DNA of 64,000 bases from Sphingobium chungbukense. GTDB lineage: Bacteria > Pseudomonadota > Alphaproteobacteria > Sphingomonadales > Sphingomonadaceae. Both the position numbers and the translations under genes were made by a program. The stretch is from assembly GCF_001005725.1 (NCBI RefSeq), contig NZ_LBIC01000007.1:62001-126000 (forward strand), given 5' to 3'. Below, in pieces: positions 22,179 through 32,298 of the stretch; the first letter of the stretch is position 1, and every line of letters starts with the position of its first letter. The notes beneath the pieces are model-generated. The model saw nothing but the letters and a program-made list of their open reading frames with translations. It was not told where the DNA came from and searched no databases.

Positions 22179-22898
22179 ATGATCAGGATCGGTTGCTCAG
22201 GATGGAATTACCGGGATTGGCGCGGGCGCTTCTATCCGGAGGAGACGGCGGCGAAGAACTGGTTCGCCTTCTATGCCGAACAGTTCGACACGGTGGAGAT
22301 CAACAACAGCTTCTATCGCCTGCCCGCGCCGGAAACGGTCGATAAATGGCGCGAACAGGCGCCCAAGGGCTTCTGTTACGCGGCCAAGGCGAACCGCTAT
22401 CTGACGCAGATGAAGAAACTCAAGGATTGCGAAGAACCGCTCGAAAGGATGATGGCATCGTTCGGACATTTCGGCACCAGCCTCGGCCCGATCCTCTATC
22501 AGTTGCCGCCGCATTTCACGCTCGACCTGAAAAGGCTGGAGGATTTTCTGCGCATCGCGCCGCACCAGCCGGTCCCGGCCTTCGAATTCCGCCATTCAAG
22601 CTGGTATGTGGATGAGGTCTATGCCCTGCTGGAGCGCCATGGCGCCGCCCTTTGCGTGCATGACATGCCCGGTTCGGTCAGCCCCCGGCTGGGCATCGGT
22701 TCCACCGCCTATGTCCGCTTCCACGGCACCAAAGGCAAATATCGCGGCGGCTATGCGCGAGAGCGGCTGGTCGATTGGGCCGAATGGATGAAGGCGCAGA
22801 GCGGGGACGGCCGGGCCGTCTGGGCCTATTTCAACAATGACTATGAGGCGCAGGCGATCGCCGACGCGCGCATCTTGAAGGAAGCCGCCGGGGTTTGA
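22179..22898 (+). CDS. DUF72 domain-containing protein
   Basis: About 239 residues from the ATG at 22179, starting MIRIGCSGWNYRDWRGRFYP, the DUF72/YecE family signature; conserved FAVKANRYLTH-like CYAAKANRYLTQ and EFRHSSW segments follow. A TIM-barrel fold is expected for the family, but the biochemical function is unknown. A GTG start at 22092 overlapping thiE is possible but adds unconserved sequence. Convergent with the aldolase gene. Confidence 0.85.
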   Translation: MIRIGCSGWNYRDWRGRFYPEETAAKNWFAFYAEQFDTVEINNSFYRLPAPETVDKWREQAPKGFCYAAKANRYLTQMKKLKDCEEPLERMMASFGHFGTSLGPILYQLPPHFTLDLKRLEDFLRIAPHQPVPAFEFRHSSWYVDEVYALLERHGAALCVHDMPGSVSPRLGIGSTAYVRFHGTKGKYRGGYARERLVDWAEWMKAQSGDGRAVWAYFNNDYEAQAIADARILKEAAGV

Positions 22899-22908
22899 AC
22901 CCGGCGGC
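22884..22908. terminator. Symmetrical hairpin between DUF72 and aldolase genes
   Basis: A strong inverted repeat (GCCGCCGGG / CCCGGCGGC, 9-bp stem, 7-base loop) includes the DUF72 stop codon and lies 10 bases before the convergent aldolase stop. It could act on both transcripts, but no T tract follows on either side. Confidence 0.4.
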
Positions 22909-22917
22909 CTCGCCCTA

Positions 22918-23814
22918 TCAGGCCGCCTTCTGGGTCGAAGCGCCGTGAATTTCGTCGATCGCTTCGCCCAGCGACGCGTTGAACTCATCGTCATTCATCT
23001 GGTGACGCAGATCGTTCAGCAGCGCGCGGCTGAAGCTGGCGATGATGCCGCGATTCTTGGCCAGTTCGACGCAGGCTTCCGAGCGCGAGAAGCCGCCCGA
23101 CAGCGCCACCACGCGCAGCACGCGGGGATGGTCGACCAGCGGATCGAACAACCCGGCCTTCACCGGCAGCGACAGCTTCAACATCACCTTGTCGTCGCCC
23201 GGTAGAGCGTCGAGATTCTTGAGGATTTCCTCCAGCAGGATCTGGTCGGCCTCGGCGCGCTCGGGGCTCTTGATGTTGACTTCCGGCTCGATGATCGGAA
23301 CGAGTCCCGCGGCCAGGACCTGCTGTCCCACCTCGAACTGCTGCTTGACGACGGCGGCGATGCCCTCGCGGTTGGCGAGGTTGATGACCGAACGCTCCTT
23401 GGTGCCGAACACGCCCAGCGCCTTGGCGCGGTGCAGCAGCGTGTCGAGGGTCGGATTGGGCTTCATCAACTGAACGCCGTTCGCCTCGTCCTCCAGACCC
23501 TTGTCGATCTTGATGAAGGGCACCACGCCGCGCTCGATCAGCGCCTGCGGCACGGACTGACCGCCCGCTTCGCCGTCCATGGTCCGCTCGAACAGGATCG
23601 CGCCCAGCACCTTTTCGCCCGAAAAGACCGGCGAGGTGATGATGCGGCTGCGCATCGCGTGGATCAGGCCGAACATTTCCTCTTCATTGGTCCAGGCGTC
23701 TTCCTCGATGCCATAGCCCTTCAGCGCCTTGGGCGTCGAACCGCCGCTCTGGTCGAGCGCCGCGATGAAGCCGTTGCCGCCTTCGATCTTCGCCTTCATG
23801 TCCTCGAACTGCAT
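22918..23814 (-). CDS. Class I fructose-bisphosphate aldolase
   Basis: A 298-residue Schiff-base aldolase of the bacterial class I type (Fda-like), beginning MQFEDMKAKI, with ALDQSGGSTPKAL near residue 20, VPFIKIDKGL near 105 and VMLKLSLP near 210, where the catalytic lysine is expected. It cleaves fructose 1,6-bisphosphate in glycolysis or works in reverse in gluconeogenesis. It lies downstream of pgk on the same strand, in a tkt-gap-pgk-fba set. ATG at 23814 is preferred over longer upstream readings. Confidence 0.9.
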   Translation of the reverse strand: MQFEDMKAKIEGGNGFIAALDQSGGSTPKALKGYGIEEDAWTNEEEMFGLIHAMRSRIITSPVFSGEKVLGAILFERTMDGEAGGQSVPQALIERGVVPFIKIDKGLEDEANGVQLMKPNPTLDTLLHRAKALGVFGTKERSVINLANREGIAAVVKQQFEVGQQVLAAGLVPIIEPEVNIKSPERAEADQILLEEILKNLDALPGDDKVMLKLSLPVKAGLFDPLVDHPRVLRVVALSGGFSRSEACVELAKNRGIIASFSRALLNDLRHQMNDDEFNASLGEAIDEIHGASTQKAA

Positions 23815-23939
23815 CTGCACATACCTCTTGGTTGGATGCGCCGCCCTCCCGGCAGCGCGTCTAGGGGAAGGACGCCCTTGCACAGCGTCCACGTTCGAGC
23901 CGGGCCAGCCACTCTCCAGAGCCGGCCCCGCAATCTGGT

Positions 23940-25142
23940 TCAGGCCATCAACGCCTTGACGCCGGGCAGTTCCTTGCCTTCCATCCACTCCAGGAAAGCG
24001 CCGCCAGCGGTCGAAACGAAGCTGAAATCGCCCGCCACGCCCGCATGATTGAGCGCCGCGACGGTATCGCCGCCGCCCGCGACGGAGGTCAGCCCGCCTT
24101 CCTTGGTGAGCGCAGCGGCGGTTTTCGCCAGCGCCACGGTCGCCTTGTCAAAGGGCGCGATCTCGAACGCGCCGAGCGGGCCGTTCCACACCAAAGTCCG
24201 GCAGTTCTTGAGCGCATCGCCCAACGCCTCGACAGCGGCAGGGCCGACGTCGAGGATCATCTCATCCTCGGCCACTTCATGGACATTGCAGGTACGCAGG
24301 CTCGGCGGATTGGCGGCGAATTCCTTCGACACCACGACGTCATAGGGCAGATGGATAGTGCAGCCCGCGGCTTCCGCCTTGTCGAAGATCGCATCGGCGG
24401 TTGCGGCGAGATCCTTCTCGCACAGCGACTTGCCGATATCGACGCCGCGCGCATAAAGGAAGGTGTTGGCCATGCCGCCGCCGATGATCAGATGATCGAC
24501 CTTGGCGACGAGATTGTTCAGCACGTCGAGCTTGGTCGACACCTTGGCGCCGCCGACGACCGCCGCGACCGGCTTCACCGGCTCGCCCAGCGCGGCCTGG
24601 AGCGCGTCCAATTCCCTCTCCATCGAACGCCCGGCAAAGGCGGGCAGCTTGTGCGCCAGCCCCTCGGTCGAGGCATGGGCGCGGTGCGCGGCGGAGAAGG
24701 CGTCGTTGACATAGAGATCGCCGATCGCCGCCATCGCGTCGACCAGCGCGGGATCGTTCTTTTCCTCGCCGGCATGGAAGCGGGTGTTTTCAAGGATGGC
24801 GATGTCGCCGTTGCGCATCACCGCAATGCCGTCGGTCGCCGCTTCGCCCTGGCAATCGGGAATGAACTGCACGTCGCGGCCCAGCACCGCCGTCAGCGGC
24901 CGGGTGATCTTCGACAGAGAGAATTCCGGGTTCTTCTGCCCCTTGGGACGGCCGAAATGGGCGAGAATCAGCACTTTTGCGCCACGATCCGCCAGTTCCA
25001 GCACGGTCGGCATGGCGGCGCGCAGACGGGTGTCGTCCGACACGGAACCATCCTGCATCGGCACGTTCAGATCCTCGCGCACCAGCACCACCTTGCCCGT
25101 GATGTCTCCCATGTCGTCGAGTGTCTTGAACGGCTTTGCCAT
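23940..25142 (-). CDS. pgk: Phosphoglycerate kinase
   Basis: A 400-residue cytosolic glycolytic enzyme making ATP from 1,3-bisphosphoglycerate. Family signature [14 protein letters not shown] near the N terminus, [13 protein letters not shown], and the C-terminal nucleotide-binding GGGDTVAA are present. The ATG at 25142 gives the standard length; a longer frame extends into the terminator region upstream. Transcribed with gap, but separated by a strong hairpin (see separate entry). Confidence 0.95.
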   Translation of the reverse strand: MAKPFKTLDDMGDITGKVVLVREDLNVPMQDGSVSDDTRLRAAMPTVLELADRGAKVLILAHFGRPKGQKNPEFSLSKITRPLTAVLGRDVQFIPDCQGEAATDGIAVMRNGDIAILENTRFHAGEEKNDPALVDAMAAIGDLYVNDAFSAAHRAHASTEGLAHKLPAFAGRSMERELDALQAALGEPVKPVAAVVGGAKVSTKLDVLNNLVAKVDHLIIGGGMANTFLYARGVDIGKSLCEKDLAATADAIFDKAEAAGCTIHLPYDVVVSKEFAANPPSLRTCNVHEVAEDEMILDVGPAAVEALGDALKNCRTLVWNGPLGAFEIAPFDKATVALAKTAAALTKEGGLTSVAGGGDTVAALNHAGVAGDFSFVSTAGGAFLEWMEGKELPGVKALMA

Positions 25143-25173
25143 GATCGCTCCCTGTAGCGCGTGAAATTGGATG

Positions 25174-25204
25174 AAAAACCCCGCCGGAGCGGTCCGGCGG
25201 GGTT
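25174..25204 (-). terminator. Rho-independent terminator between gap and pgk
   Basis: On the minus strand a perfect 12-bp stem (arms at 25177-25188 and 25193-25204, 4-base loop) is followed by T5. It begins 9 bases after the gap stop codon and lies 31 bases before the pgk ATG. This should end or attenuate gap transcripts, so pgk probably depends on read-through or its own promoter. Confidence 0.8.
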
Positions 25205-25212
25205 CGTGTCGT

Positions 25213-26223
25213 TTAGAGGAACTTCGCCACGACACCCGTCGTGTCGATCATGCGGTTCGAGAAGCCCCATTCATTGTCGTACCAGGACAGCACGCGGACC
25301 AGCGTGCCGTCGATGACCGCCGTTTCCAGGCTGTCGACGGTCGAGCTGCGGGCATCGCCATTATAGTCGATCGACACCAGCGGCTCGTCCGAATAGCCGA
25401 GCACGCCCTTGAGCGGGCCGGATTCCGAAGCGGCCTTCAGCAGGTCGTTGACTTCCTGAACGGTGGTCGCGCGCTTGGCGTCGAACTTCAGGTCGACGAC
25501 CGAGACGTTCGGGGTCGGCACGCGCACCGACGAGCCGTCCAGCTTGCCCTTCAGCTCCGGCAGAACCTCGCCCACGGCGCGGGCGGCGCCGGTGGTGGTC
25601 GGGATCATCGACAGGGCAGCGGCGCGGGCGCGGCGCATGTCCTTGTGGAGCTGGTCCAGCGTGTTCTGGTCGTTGGTGTAGCTGTGGATCGTGGTCATGA
25701 AGCCGCGCTCGATGCCGATCGCATCGTGCAGGACCTTCGCCAGCGGGGCGAGGCAGTTGGTGGTGCAGCTCGCGTTCGAAATCACGATGTCGTCGGCGGT
25801 CAGCGTCTCATGATTGACGCCGAACACCACGGTCTTGTCGACGCCTGTCGCCGGAGCGGAGATCACGACGCGCTTGGCGCCCGCGGTCAGGTGCGCGCTG
25901 GCCTTTTCCTTGTCCGCGAAGATGCCGGTGCATTCCAGCGCGATGTCCACGCCCTGCGCGGCGTGCGGCAGCTTGGCGGGGTCGCGCTCAGCGGTCACGG
26001 CGATGCGCTTGCCGTCGACGACCAGGAAATTGCCGTCGACGCTGACTTCGCCGGCCCAGTTGCCGTGCACGGAATCGCGCTTGAACAGCAGGGCATTGGA
26101 CTTGGCATCGCCCAGGTCGTTGATGCTCACCAGTTCCAGATCATGGTCGGTCCGCGACAGGATCGCGCGGGCGACCAGACGGCCGATGCGGCCGAAACCG
26201 TTGATTGCTACCTTCGTTGCCAC
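25213..26223 (-). CDS. gap: Glyceraldehyde-3-phosphate dehydrogenase
   Basis: A 336-residue NAD(P)-dependent enzyme producing 1,3-bisphosphoglycerate. NAD-binding GFGRIGR is at residues 9-15, and the catalytic Cys153 sits in [13 protein letters not shown]. Start is GTG at 26223; the 28-bp gap to tkt suggests one transcription unit. The residue after the first strand (Asn-Asp-Leu at 35-37) fits NAD preference, but cofactor choice is not certain from sequence. Confidence 0.95.
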   Translation of the reverse strand: MATKVAINGFGRIGRLVARAILSRTDHDLELVSINDLGDAKSNALLFKRDSVHGNWAGEVSVDGNFLVVDGKRIAVTAERDPAKLPHAAQGVDIALECTGIFADKEKASAHLTAGAKRVVISAPATGVDKTVVFGVNHETLTADDIVISNASCTTNCLAPLAKVLHDAIGIERGFMTTIHSYTNDQNTLDQLHKDMRRARAAALSMIPTTTGAARAVGEVLPELKGKLDGSSVRVPTPNVSVVDLKFDAKRATTVQEVNDLLKAASESGPLKGVLGYSDEPLVSIDYNGDARSSTVDSLETAVIDGTLVRVLSWYDNEWGFSNRMIDTTGVVAKFL

Positions 26224-26251
26224 TGCACTTGTCTCCCGGTTGGTTTGAATT

Positions 26252-28216
26252 TCAGTCGAGCGCGGCAGCGATCTGCGGCGCGATCTTGGCGGCGGTCAGG
26301 CCGAAATGATCGTAGAGCACTTCCGCCGGAGCCGAGGCGCCGAACGTATCGATGCCGAAGCGCAGACCGGCGATGCCGACATAACGCTCCCAGCCGAAAG
26401 TCGTCCCTGCCTCAATCGAGGCGCGCAGGACATGGTGCGGAAGGAGATCATCCTTATACGCCTGCGGCTGCGCGTCGAAATGCGCCCAGCTCGGCATGGA
26501 GACGACGTCGGCGCCGATGCCCTGCTCTTCCAGCAGAGCGGCGGTGGCGACGGCGATCTCGACTTCGGAGCCGGTCGCGACCAGCACCACCTTGCGCTCG
26601 GCGGTTGCGGCCTTCAGGCGATAGGCGCCCTTGGCGGAGAGATTTTCGCTCTTCTCGGTGCGAAGCTGCGGCAGGTTCTGGCGGGTCAGCGCCAGCACCG
26701 AGGGGCCGGTCGCGTCCTTAAGCGCCAATTCCCAGCACTCTGCCGTCTCGACGATGTCCGCCGGACGATAGACATCGAGGTTCGGGATCATGCGCAGCGA
26801 CATGACATGCTCGATCGGCTGGTGGGTCGGGCCGTCTTCGCCCAGACCGATGGAGTCATGGGTCAGCACATGGATGGCGCGGATCTGCTGGAGCGCGGCC
26901 AGGCGGATGCCGCCGCGCATATAGTCGGAAAAGACTAGGAAGGTGCCGCCATAGGGAATGACGCCGCCATGCAGCGCCATGCCGTTCATCGCGCAGGCCA
27001 TGCCGAACTCGCGAATGCCGTAATAGACGTAACGGCCCGAATAATCATCCTTTGTCAGCGGCCCGGTCGACTTGGTCTTGGTGTTGTTGGAGCCGGTGAG
27101 GTCCGCCGAACCGCCCAGCGTTTCGGGCAACAGGTCGTTGATCGCGCCCAGTGTCAGCTCGCTCGCCTTGCGGGTGGCGACCTTCTGCGGATTGGCGATC
27201 AGCGTGTCGATATAGGCGTCGAGCGAGAAACCGCCGGGCAGCTCGCCAGCCATGCGCCGCTCGAACTCCGCCTTCTGCCCGTTGGCGCCAAGCCGATCGG
27301 CCCAGGCAGCATGGGCGTCGCCGCCCTTGGCTCCGATCGCCTGCCAGGCGGCGGCAATATCCTCGGGGATCACGAAAGGCTCAGCCGTCCAGCCAAGGAA
27401 TTCGCGGGCAGCTGCGACTTCCGCCTCGCCCAGCGCCGATCCATGGACGCCCGAAGTGCCCGCCTTGTTCGGCGCGCCATAGCCGATCTTGGTGGCGCAG
27501 GCGACCAGCGACGGACGCGGATCGGCCAGCGCCTCATCGATGGCGCGGCGCACATCGGCCACGTCATGACCGTCGCAGGACACGACATGCCAGCCGGTCG
27601 CGGCATAGCGCGCCCGCACATCCTCGCTGCTCGACAGGTCGACCGCGCCGTCGATGGTGATCTTGTTATCGTCCCACAGCACGATCAGGCGGCCAAGGTT
27701 CAGATGTCCCGCCAGACCGATCGCTTCATGGTTGATGCCTTCCATCAGGCAGCCGTCCCCGGCCAGCACCCAGGTCCGGTGATCGACGATCTCATCCCCG
27801 AACTGCGTGTTCAGATGCCGCTCGGCAATCGCCATGCCGACAGCCGTGGCAAGGCCCGACCCCAGCGGCCCGGTGGTCGCTTCCACGCCCGCCAGTTCGA
27901 AATTCTCGGGATGCCCGGCGCAGGGGCTGCTGAGCTGGCGGAAATTGGCGATGTCCTCCATCGTCGGCTTGGCATAGCCGGTCAGATGCAGCAGCGAATA
28001 GATCAGCATCGACCCATGACCCGCCGACAGCACGAAGCGGTCGCGATCGGCCCATTTCGGCGCCTTGGGATCGAACTTCAGATAATCCTTGAACAGCACT
28101 GTGGCGACGTCGGCCATGCCCATCGGCATGCCCGGATGGCCGCTGTTGGCGGCCTGCACCGCGTCCATGGAAAGCGCCCGGATGGCGTTGGCGAGGGACT
28201 TTTCGGAAACGGTCAT
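26252..28216 (-). CDS. tkt: Transketolase
   Basis: A 654-residue thiamine-diphosphate enzyme of the pentose phosphate pathway. The ThDP motif [13 protein letters not shown] is at about residues 153-165, and the transketolase motif [12 protein letters not shown] is near 460. N-terminal [18 protein letters not shown] is typical. First gene of the tkt-gap-pgk-fba run, so the set joins pentose interconversion to lower glycolysis. Confidence 0.95.
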   Translation of the reverse strand: MTVSEKSLANAIRALSMDAVQAANSGHPGMPMGMADVATVLFKDYLKFDPKAPKWADRDRFVLSAGHGSMLIYSLLHLTGYAKPTMEDIANFRQLSSPCAGHPENFELAGVEATTGPLGSGLATAVGMAIAERHLNTQFGDEIVDHRTWVLAGDGCLMEGINHEAIGLAGHLNLGRLIVLWDDNKITIDGAVDLSSSEDVRARYAATGWHVVSCDGHDVADVRRAIDEALADPRPSLVACATKIGYGAPNKAGTSGVHGSALGEAEVAAAREFLGWTAEPFVIPEDIAAAWQAIGAKGGDAHAAWADRLGANGQKAEFERRMAGELPGGFSLDAYIDTLIANPQKVATRKASELTLGAINDLLPETLGGSADLTGSNNTKTKSTGPLTKDDYSGRYVYYGIREFGMACAMNGMALHGGVIPYGGTFLVFSDYMRGGIRLAALQQIRAIHVLTHDSIGLGEDGPTHQPIEHVMSLRMIPNLDVYRPADIVETAECWELALKDATGPSVLALTRQNLPQLRTEKSENLSAKGAYRLKAATAERKVVLVATGSEVEIAVATAALLEEQGIGADVVSMPSWAHFDAQPQAYKDDLLPHHVLRASIEAGTTFGWERYVGIAGLRFGIDTFGASAPAEVLYDHFGLTAAKIAPQIAAALD

Positions 28217-28391
28217 CGGCGCGGCGTCTTTCCTGGCTTTTCAAGCGGCCCCCTGTTCAGGCCGTCGAGTCGAGTTTGCGCTCCCTTTGTCGACTCAGGG
28301 ACAAGGCGTCAACTACGGGCGGCCCCGGGGGCGCGCCAAGCCGCCGAATGACTGCTTTTGCGCGGCGAAAACTTTGTCTATGCGTGGGACC

Positions 28392-28586
28392 ATGGCAAGC
28401 GACCGCATGATGCAGGCGATCCGCGCGCTGGAGCGTGCGATCGACCGGTTCGAACAAGATGTGGACGGCCTTTCGTCGGCCGCCTCCTACGACCCATCCT
28501 CCGGCGTCGACGCTGCGGCTGCCCGATCGGCGCTGCGCTCGCTGGACAGTCTCATCACGGAATTGAAGGGCCAGAACGGTGGCTGA
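28392..28586 (+). CDS. Small conserved-position protein upstream of zapA
   Basis: A 64-residue protein (MASDRMMQAIRALERAID...) predicted to be helical, with an Arg/Glu-rich amphipathic first half that could form a coiled coil. It overlaps the zapA start by eight bases, so the two are likely translated together. I do not recognise a named family with certainty; small proteins in this position are common in alphaproteobacteria. A role with ZapA is inference from context. Confidence 0.7.
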   Translation: MASDRMMQAIRALERAIDRFEQDVDGLSSAASYDPSSGVDAAAARSALRSLDSLITELKGQNGG

Positions 28587-28914
28587 AACCACATTGCACA
28601 TCGCCGGGCGCGTCTACGACATACGCTGCCGCGATGGCGAGGAAGCGCATCTGGCGCATCTCGCCAACCTGATCGAGCGCAAGGCGCGGTTGGCGCAGCA
28701 GAACACGCCAGGGCTGACCGAAGTGCGCACGCTCCTCTTCGCCGCGCTCTTCCTGGCCGACGAACTCAACGACCTGAAGCGCGAGGCGATCGGCCGGCAG
28801 CAGAGCCTGGCGCTGGAGCCGGAGGACGAACCTGCCATCCGCGCCCTCGAATCCCTCACCACCCGCATAGAAAAGCTGCGCGAAAGGCTTGTCGACGCCG
28901 CGCCCGAAGCCTAG
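28579..28914 (+). CDS. zapA: Cell division protein ZapA
   Basis: A 111-residue protein that bundles FtsZ filaments at the division site. The N-terminal beta region (IAGRVYDIRC) and the long helical C terminus fit the ZapA family. Start is GTG at 28579, with GAAGGG about 9 bases upstream. Followed directly by the 6S RNA gene and 5-formyl-THF cyclo-ligase, the conserved zapA-ssrS-fau arrangement. Confidence 0.88.
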   Translation: MAETTLHIAGRVYDIRCRDGEEAHLAHLANLIERKARLAQQNTPGLTEVRTLLFAALFLADELNDLKREAIGRQQSLALEPEDEPAIRALESLTTRIEKLRERLVDAAPEA

Positions 28915-28921
28915 ATAGACA

Positions 28922-29086
28922 GGTGACGGGCACTGCGCGGTACGAGCTTTAGCGAACATCCCTGAGGCGATAATCACATCCACGGGGACTGTCCCTGGGC
29001 GGGCTCCGGCCCGATCTACATGGTTCCCACCTGACGTTGAGGCGTCAGAGGATTTTCCAGCACACGGCCGAGGCGGTCCCGTCACC
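28922..29086 (+). ncRNA. ssrS: 6S RNA
   Basis: Placed between zapA and the 5-formyl-THF cyclo-ligase gene, the classical 6S RNA location. A perfect 9-bp closing stem pairs GGTGACGGG (28922-28930) with CCCGTCACC (29078-29086), enclosing 165 nt, the expected size. Within it a G/C-rich apical hairpin (near 28983-29013) and unpaired flanks fit the open-promoter mimic fold. 6S RNA sequesters the housekeeping RNA polymerase. Exact ends are inferred from the stem. Confidence 0.8.
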
Positions 29087-29112
29087 CTCCTCCCCAATCC
29101 CAGGGCCCCAAG

Positions 29113-29685
29113 ATGAGCGACGACACCGAAAAGGCGACCCTGCGCGCGATCGCCCGGCAAAGGCGGCGCGCTTTCGTGGCCTCGCTCGATCCGCTGGCGC
29201 ACCGGCTGGCGTTCAAGGTGATCCCCTCGCCGCTCGCCCGGCGGCTGGCCGATACGCAGGTGGTGGCGCTTTACATGGGTCTGGACGACGAAGCCCCCGC
29301 CCAGCGGCTCGCGGCTCCGTTGCAGGCCATGGGCAAGACGCTGGCCTTGCCCCGCGTGCTGGATCGGCTTGGCTCCATGGATTTCCTGCAATGGCACACG
29401 GACGCGCCGCTCCAGCCCGGGCCCTTCCGCACCAGCCATCCCGAACCGGGCGACGGGCCGGTCGTGCCCGACGTCATCATTGCGCCGCTGGTCGGTTTCG
29501 ACCGGGCGATGAACCGGCTGGGTCAGGGCGGCGGCTATTATGACCGCGCCTTTGCCCGCTATCCCGATGCCCTGCGCGTGGGTCTTGCATGGTCGGTGCA
29601 GGAGCAGGAGGAACTGCCCGCCGATCCGTGGGATTTGCCGCTGCATTTGATCCTGACCGAAATCGAACTGATCGAAGGCGCCTGA
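29113..29685 (+). CDS. fau: 5-formyltetrahydrofolate cyclo-ligase
   Basis: A 190-residue ATP-dependent enzyme converting 5-formyl-THF to methenyl-THF. The N-terminal RAIARQRRRAF basic segment and the C-terminal signature GFDRAMNRLGQGGGYYDRAF are intact. The link to the upstream 6S RNA is conserved widely in proteobacteria. ATG at 29113. Confidence 0.92.
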   Translation: MSDDTEKATLRAIARQRRRAFVASLDPLAHRLAFKVIPSPLARRLADTQVVALYMGLDDEAPAQRLAAPLQAMGKTLALPRVLDRLGSMDFLQWHTDAPLQPGPFRTSHPEPGDGPVVPDVIIAPLVGFDRAMNRLGQGGGYYDRAFARYPDALRVGLAWSVQEQEELPADPWDLPLHLILTEIELIEGA

Positions 29686-29701
29686 AAGTGAGCATCCGAG
29701 A

Positions 29702-29944
29702 ATGAGCATCGACCCCCGCCACCACTATAAACCAAGTTGGCGCAAGCCCGCCGGCATGTTCATGATATTGGGGCTGATCGCGCTCTGGGCCGTGCTGGTA
29801 GGCAGCCTTTCCGGCTTGATCGGGCGATTGCCGATGATCGTCCAAGTGCCGGTCTATGTGTTTCTCGGCCTGATCTGGATTTGGATATTGCCGCTGAAAC
29901 GCCTGCTCTCCTGGATGGAAACGGGGCGCTGGCGGAGGTTCTGA
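29702..29944 (+). CDS. DUF2842 domain-containing membrane protein
   Basis: An 80-residue protein with two hydrophobic helices (about residues 15-35 and 45-68), matching the DUF2842 family of small alphaproteobacterial membrane proteins. Function unknown. It follows the cyclo-ligase gene by 16 bases and probably shares its transcript. Confidence 0.78.
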   Translation: MSIDPRHHYKPSWRKPAGMFMILGLIALWAVLVGSLSGLIGRLPMIVQVPVYVFLGLIWIWILPLKRLLSWMETGRWRRF

Positions 29945-29986
29945 AGGCGGTGAGGGGTGGAGCGTGGACCGCCCGCCTTCCTTTAC

Positions 29987-30075
29987 ACCGTGCTCCTGCG
30001 AAGGCAGGAGCCCAGTCCCGCCTTCCGTGTATAATCGCACCGTCTGAACTGGGTTCCTGCCTTCGCAGGAACACG
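29987..30075. repeat. Paired inverted hairpin element (REPIN-like)
   Basis: Two near-mirror units of about 29 bp face each other: GCTCCTGCGAAGGCAGGAGC (near 29991-30010) and TTCCTGCCTTCGCAGGAA (near 30055-30072), each itself a hairpin, with matching flanks CCAGT/ACTGG. The pair is about 89 bp overall, with about 32 bp between the matched units, and lies between DUF2842 and tRNA-Asp. Form and placement resemble the REP doublets common in proteobacterial intergenic DNA. Confidence 0.6.
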
Positions 30076-30159
30076 TATCGCTTAACGTCCCCTATTGGCC
30101 AAAACCCGCCATACCGATGCAGGCAGCTCCCGGGCAAGTCGATCCCAAAGAATGAGGAG

Positions 30160-30236
<77 letters not shown>

Positions 30237-30319
30237 GCAAGGGCGGCATCTTGGCGCGATCCTGAAAAGATCGCCAGACGATGCTGATCTGAAAAAACCA
30301 TCCACTTCCCTATGAGAAA

Positions 30320-30396
<77 letters not shown>

Positions 30397-30437
30397 GTTC
30401 GGTGTGGGCGGGCATCTATGCGGCCCCGTTCCCCCTG

Positions 30438-31592
30438 TCAACTGTCTGCAACATGAGTTTCTTGGCTTTCGTCATTTTCTTTGCGCGGGGACACTGTCAA
30501 CGTGCCGCGCTCGAACAGGAAACCGGCGATATCCGGCGTTCCGGCGGCGGAAACCACGGTCTGGATGATGATCAGCAACGGCACACCCAGCAAGGCGCCC
30601 GGCGTCCCCCACACCCATCCCCAGAAGGTCAGCGACACCAGAATCAGCAGCGGGTTCATGGTCAGCCGCCGCCCAAGAATCGTCGGCGTCACGAAATTGG
30701 CCTCGACCAGATGAAAGCCGATCTGGAGCGCGGCGGGCAGCAACGCCTTCCACACATCGTCGAACACCATAAGGCCGCCCAGTGCCAGCAGCACAGCGAC
30801 CAGCATCGGCCCGAAATAGGGCACGAAATTCAGCAGCGCGACGATGCCGCCCCACATCAGCGGCGACGGCATGCCGATCAGCCACAGGGCAAAGGCGACC
30901 GCCAGCCCCAGGCACAGGTTGATGGTGGCGATCGTCAGCACATAGGCGGAGGTCGCGTCCACGACATTCTGGATCACCCGCGCCACGGCCATAGCGCCGT
31001 CGAAACTTTCGCGGCTGTTGATCGTCCGCCGCCGCAACTTCGTCCAGCCGGCGAGGAAGAAATAGATGATGAGCAGCGCGAACACCATCTGGATGATGGC
31101 CGAAGGCGCGGAGGTAGCGGCAAATTGCAGCAATGATCGTGGCGCATCCACCGCTGCCGTCTGCGCCGCCGCCACCGGCCCCGTCGCCAGCATCTGCACC
31201 GTCTCGTCCACGAAGCGCTGGAGTTGCGAATAAAAGTCGATCAGCGGCGCCAGATTATTCTGAATCTTGGGCAGTCGCTCCGGCAACAGCCGAAACCAGT
31301 CGGCTGCGGGGACGACGATCAGCACCAAGGCCGTATTGGCCACCAGCAGGAAGGCGATCACCGCCGTCAGCGCCGCCAGCGGCGAAGGCACGCCCCGCCG
31401 CTCCATCCATTCCAGAAAGGGCACCAACGCGATCGCGACCACCAAAGCGGCCGTCAGCGGCAGGAAAAACTCCGCCCCCTCCTGCAAGGCGAAGGGCAAG
31501 GCCAACATCAGCCCGATCCCGGTCGTCAACGCGATCGACGCCAGCAGCCGGTCCCGGCGCCTGTTAATCTCCTGCTGTTCCTGAGGTGTCAC
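30438..31592 (-). CDS. AI-2E family transporter
   Basis: A 384-residue inner-membrane protein with about eight hydrophobic segments and the family-typical C-terminal part (FVPYFGPMLVAVL, then FWGWVWGTPGALLGVPLL). The family includes autoinducer-2 exporters and Na+(Li+)/H+ antiporters, so the substrate is not known. Start is GTG at 31592. No operon partner. Confidence 0.85.
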   Translation of the reverse strand: MTPQEQQEINRRRDRLLASIALTTGIGLMLALPFALQEGAEFFLPLTAALVVAIALVPFLEWMERRGVPSPLAALTAVIAFLLVANTALVLIVVPAADWFRLLPERLPKIQNNLAPLIDFYSQLQRFVDETVQMLATGPVAAAQTAAVDAPRSLLQFAATSAPSAIIQMVFALLIIYFFLAGWTKLRRRTINSRESFDGAMAVARVIQNVVDATSAYVLTIATINLCLGLAVAFALWLIGMPSPLMWGGIVALLNFVPYFGPMLVAVLLALGGLMVFDDVWKALLPAALQIGFHLVEANFVTPTILGRRLTMNPLLILVSLTFWGWVWGTPGALLGVPLLIIIQTVVSAAGTPDIAGFLFERGTLTVSPRKENDESQETHVADS

Positions 31593-31764
31593 GCCCGAAT
31601 TCCCTGCCCGTCGCCCTTTTTCTGCACGGGCGGCCCCTCTCCGTCAATTTGCGTGCGTCAATTTACATCAGCGAAACAGATGGATAGCAAGGGAAACAAG
31701 GCCTTAACCAAATCTTCGGCACTTGGCTGCCACATTCGGCGAGAAAGGAAGTCGGGGGACTGGC

Positions 31765-32232
31765 ATGAAATCGGGGGTTTGGTTCGTTGCCCTGGCCTGT
31801 CTGGGCGTGCCGCACATCGCGCAGGCGCGGCAGGACATCAGGCTGGAAACGCAGATGTTCGTCGAACGGACGAGCACCGACATCAACGGCCGGGAACGCC
31901 GCATCCTGCAAAGTGCCGACCGCGCCGGATCGGGCGACCAGGTGATTCTCGTGGTGAACTGGCGCAACCAAGGCTCACGCCCTGTCCGCAACCTTGCCGT
32001 CACCAACGCCGTTCCGCGCGGGGCGCAACTCGACCTCTCCGATCCGGCGATGCAGGTCTCGGTCGACGGCGGCGCCCATTGGGGCCGCCTGACCGACCTC
32101 TGGCTGCCGACGGCGCTCGGTGGCACCCGCCGGGCGATCCCGGCGGACATCACCCATGTCCGCTGGACCGTCCCGCAAGAAATCTCCCCCGGCGAAAGCG
32201 GCCGCCTCAGCTACCGCGCGACAGTGCGCTGA
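31765..32232 (+). CDS. Exported protein with DUF11-like (CARDB-like) domain
   Basis: A 155-residue protein with a clear signal peptide ending near AQA-RQ (about residue 21) and a single Ig-like domain resembling the DUF11/conserved-repeat type (WRNQGSRPVRNLAVTNAVPRG, then TVPQEISPGESGRLSYRATV). Probably periplasmic or surface-exposed; function unknown. ATG at 31765, with AAGGAAGTCGGGGG upstream. Convergent with the E2 gene. Confidence 0.72.
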   Translation: MKSGVWFVALACLGVPHIAQARQDIRLETQMFVERTSTDINGRERRILQSADRAGSGDQVILVVNWRNQGSRPVRNLAVTNAVPRGAQLDLSDPAMQVSVDGGAHWGRLTDLWLPTALGGTRRAIPADITHVRWTVPQEISPGESGRLSYRATVR

Positions 32233-32298
32233 AATATCGGAGGATTGGCAGGGAAGCCCGGAAATCCACCGGGCGCGCACCCAACCACTCCGACATCC

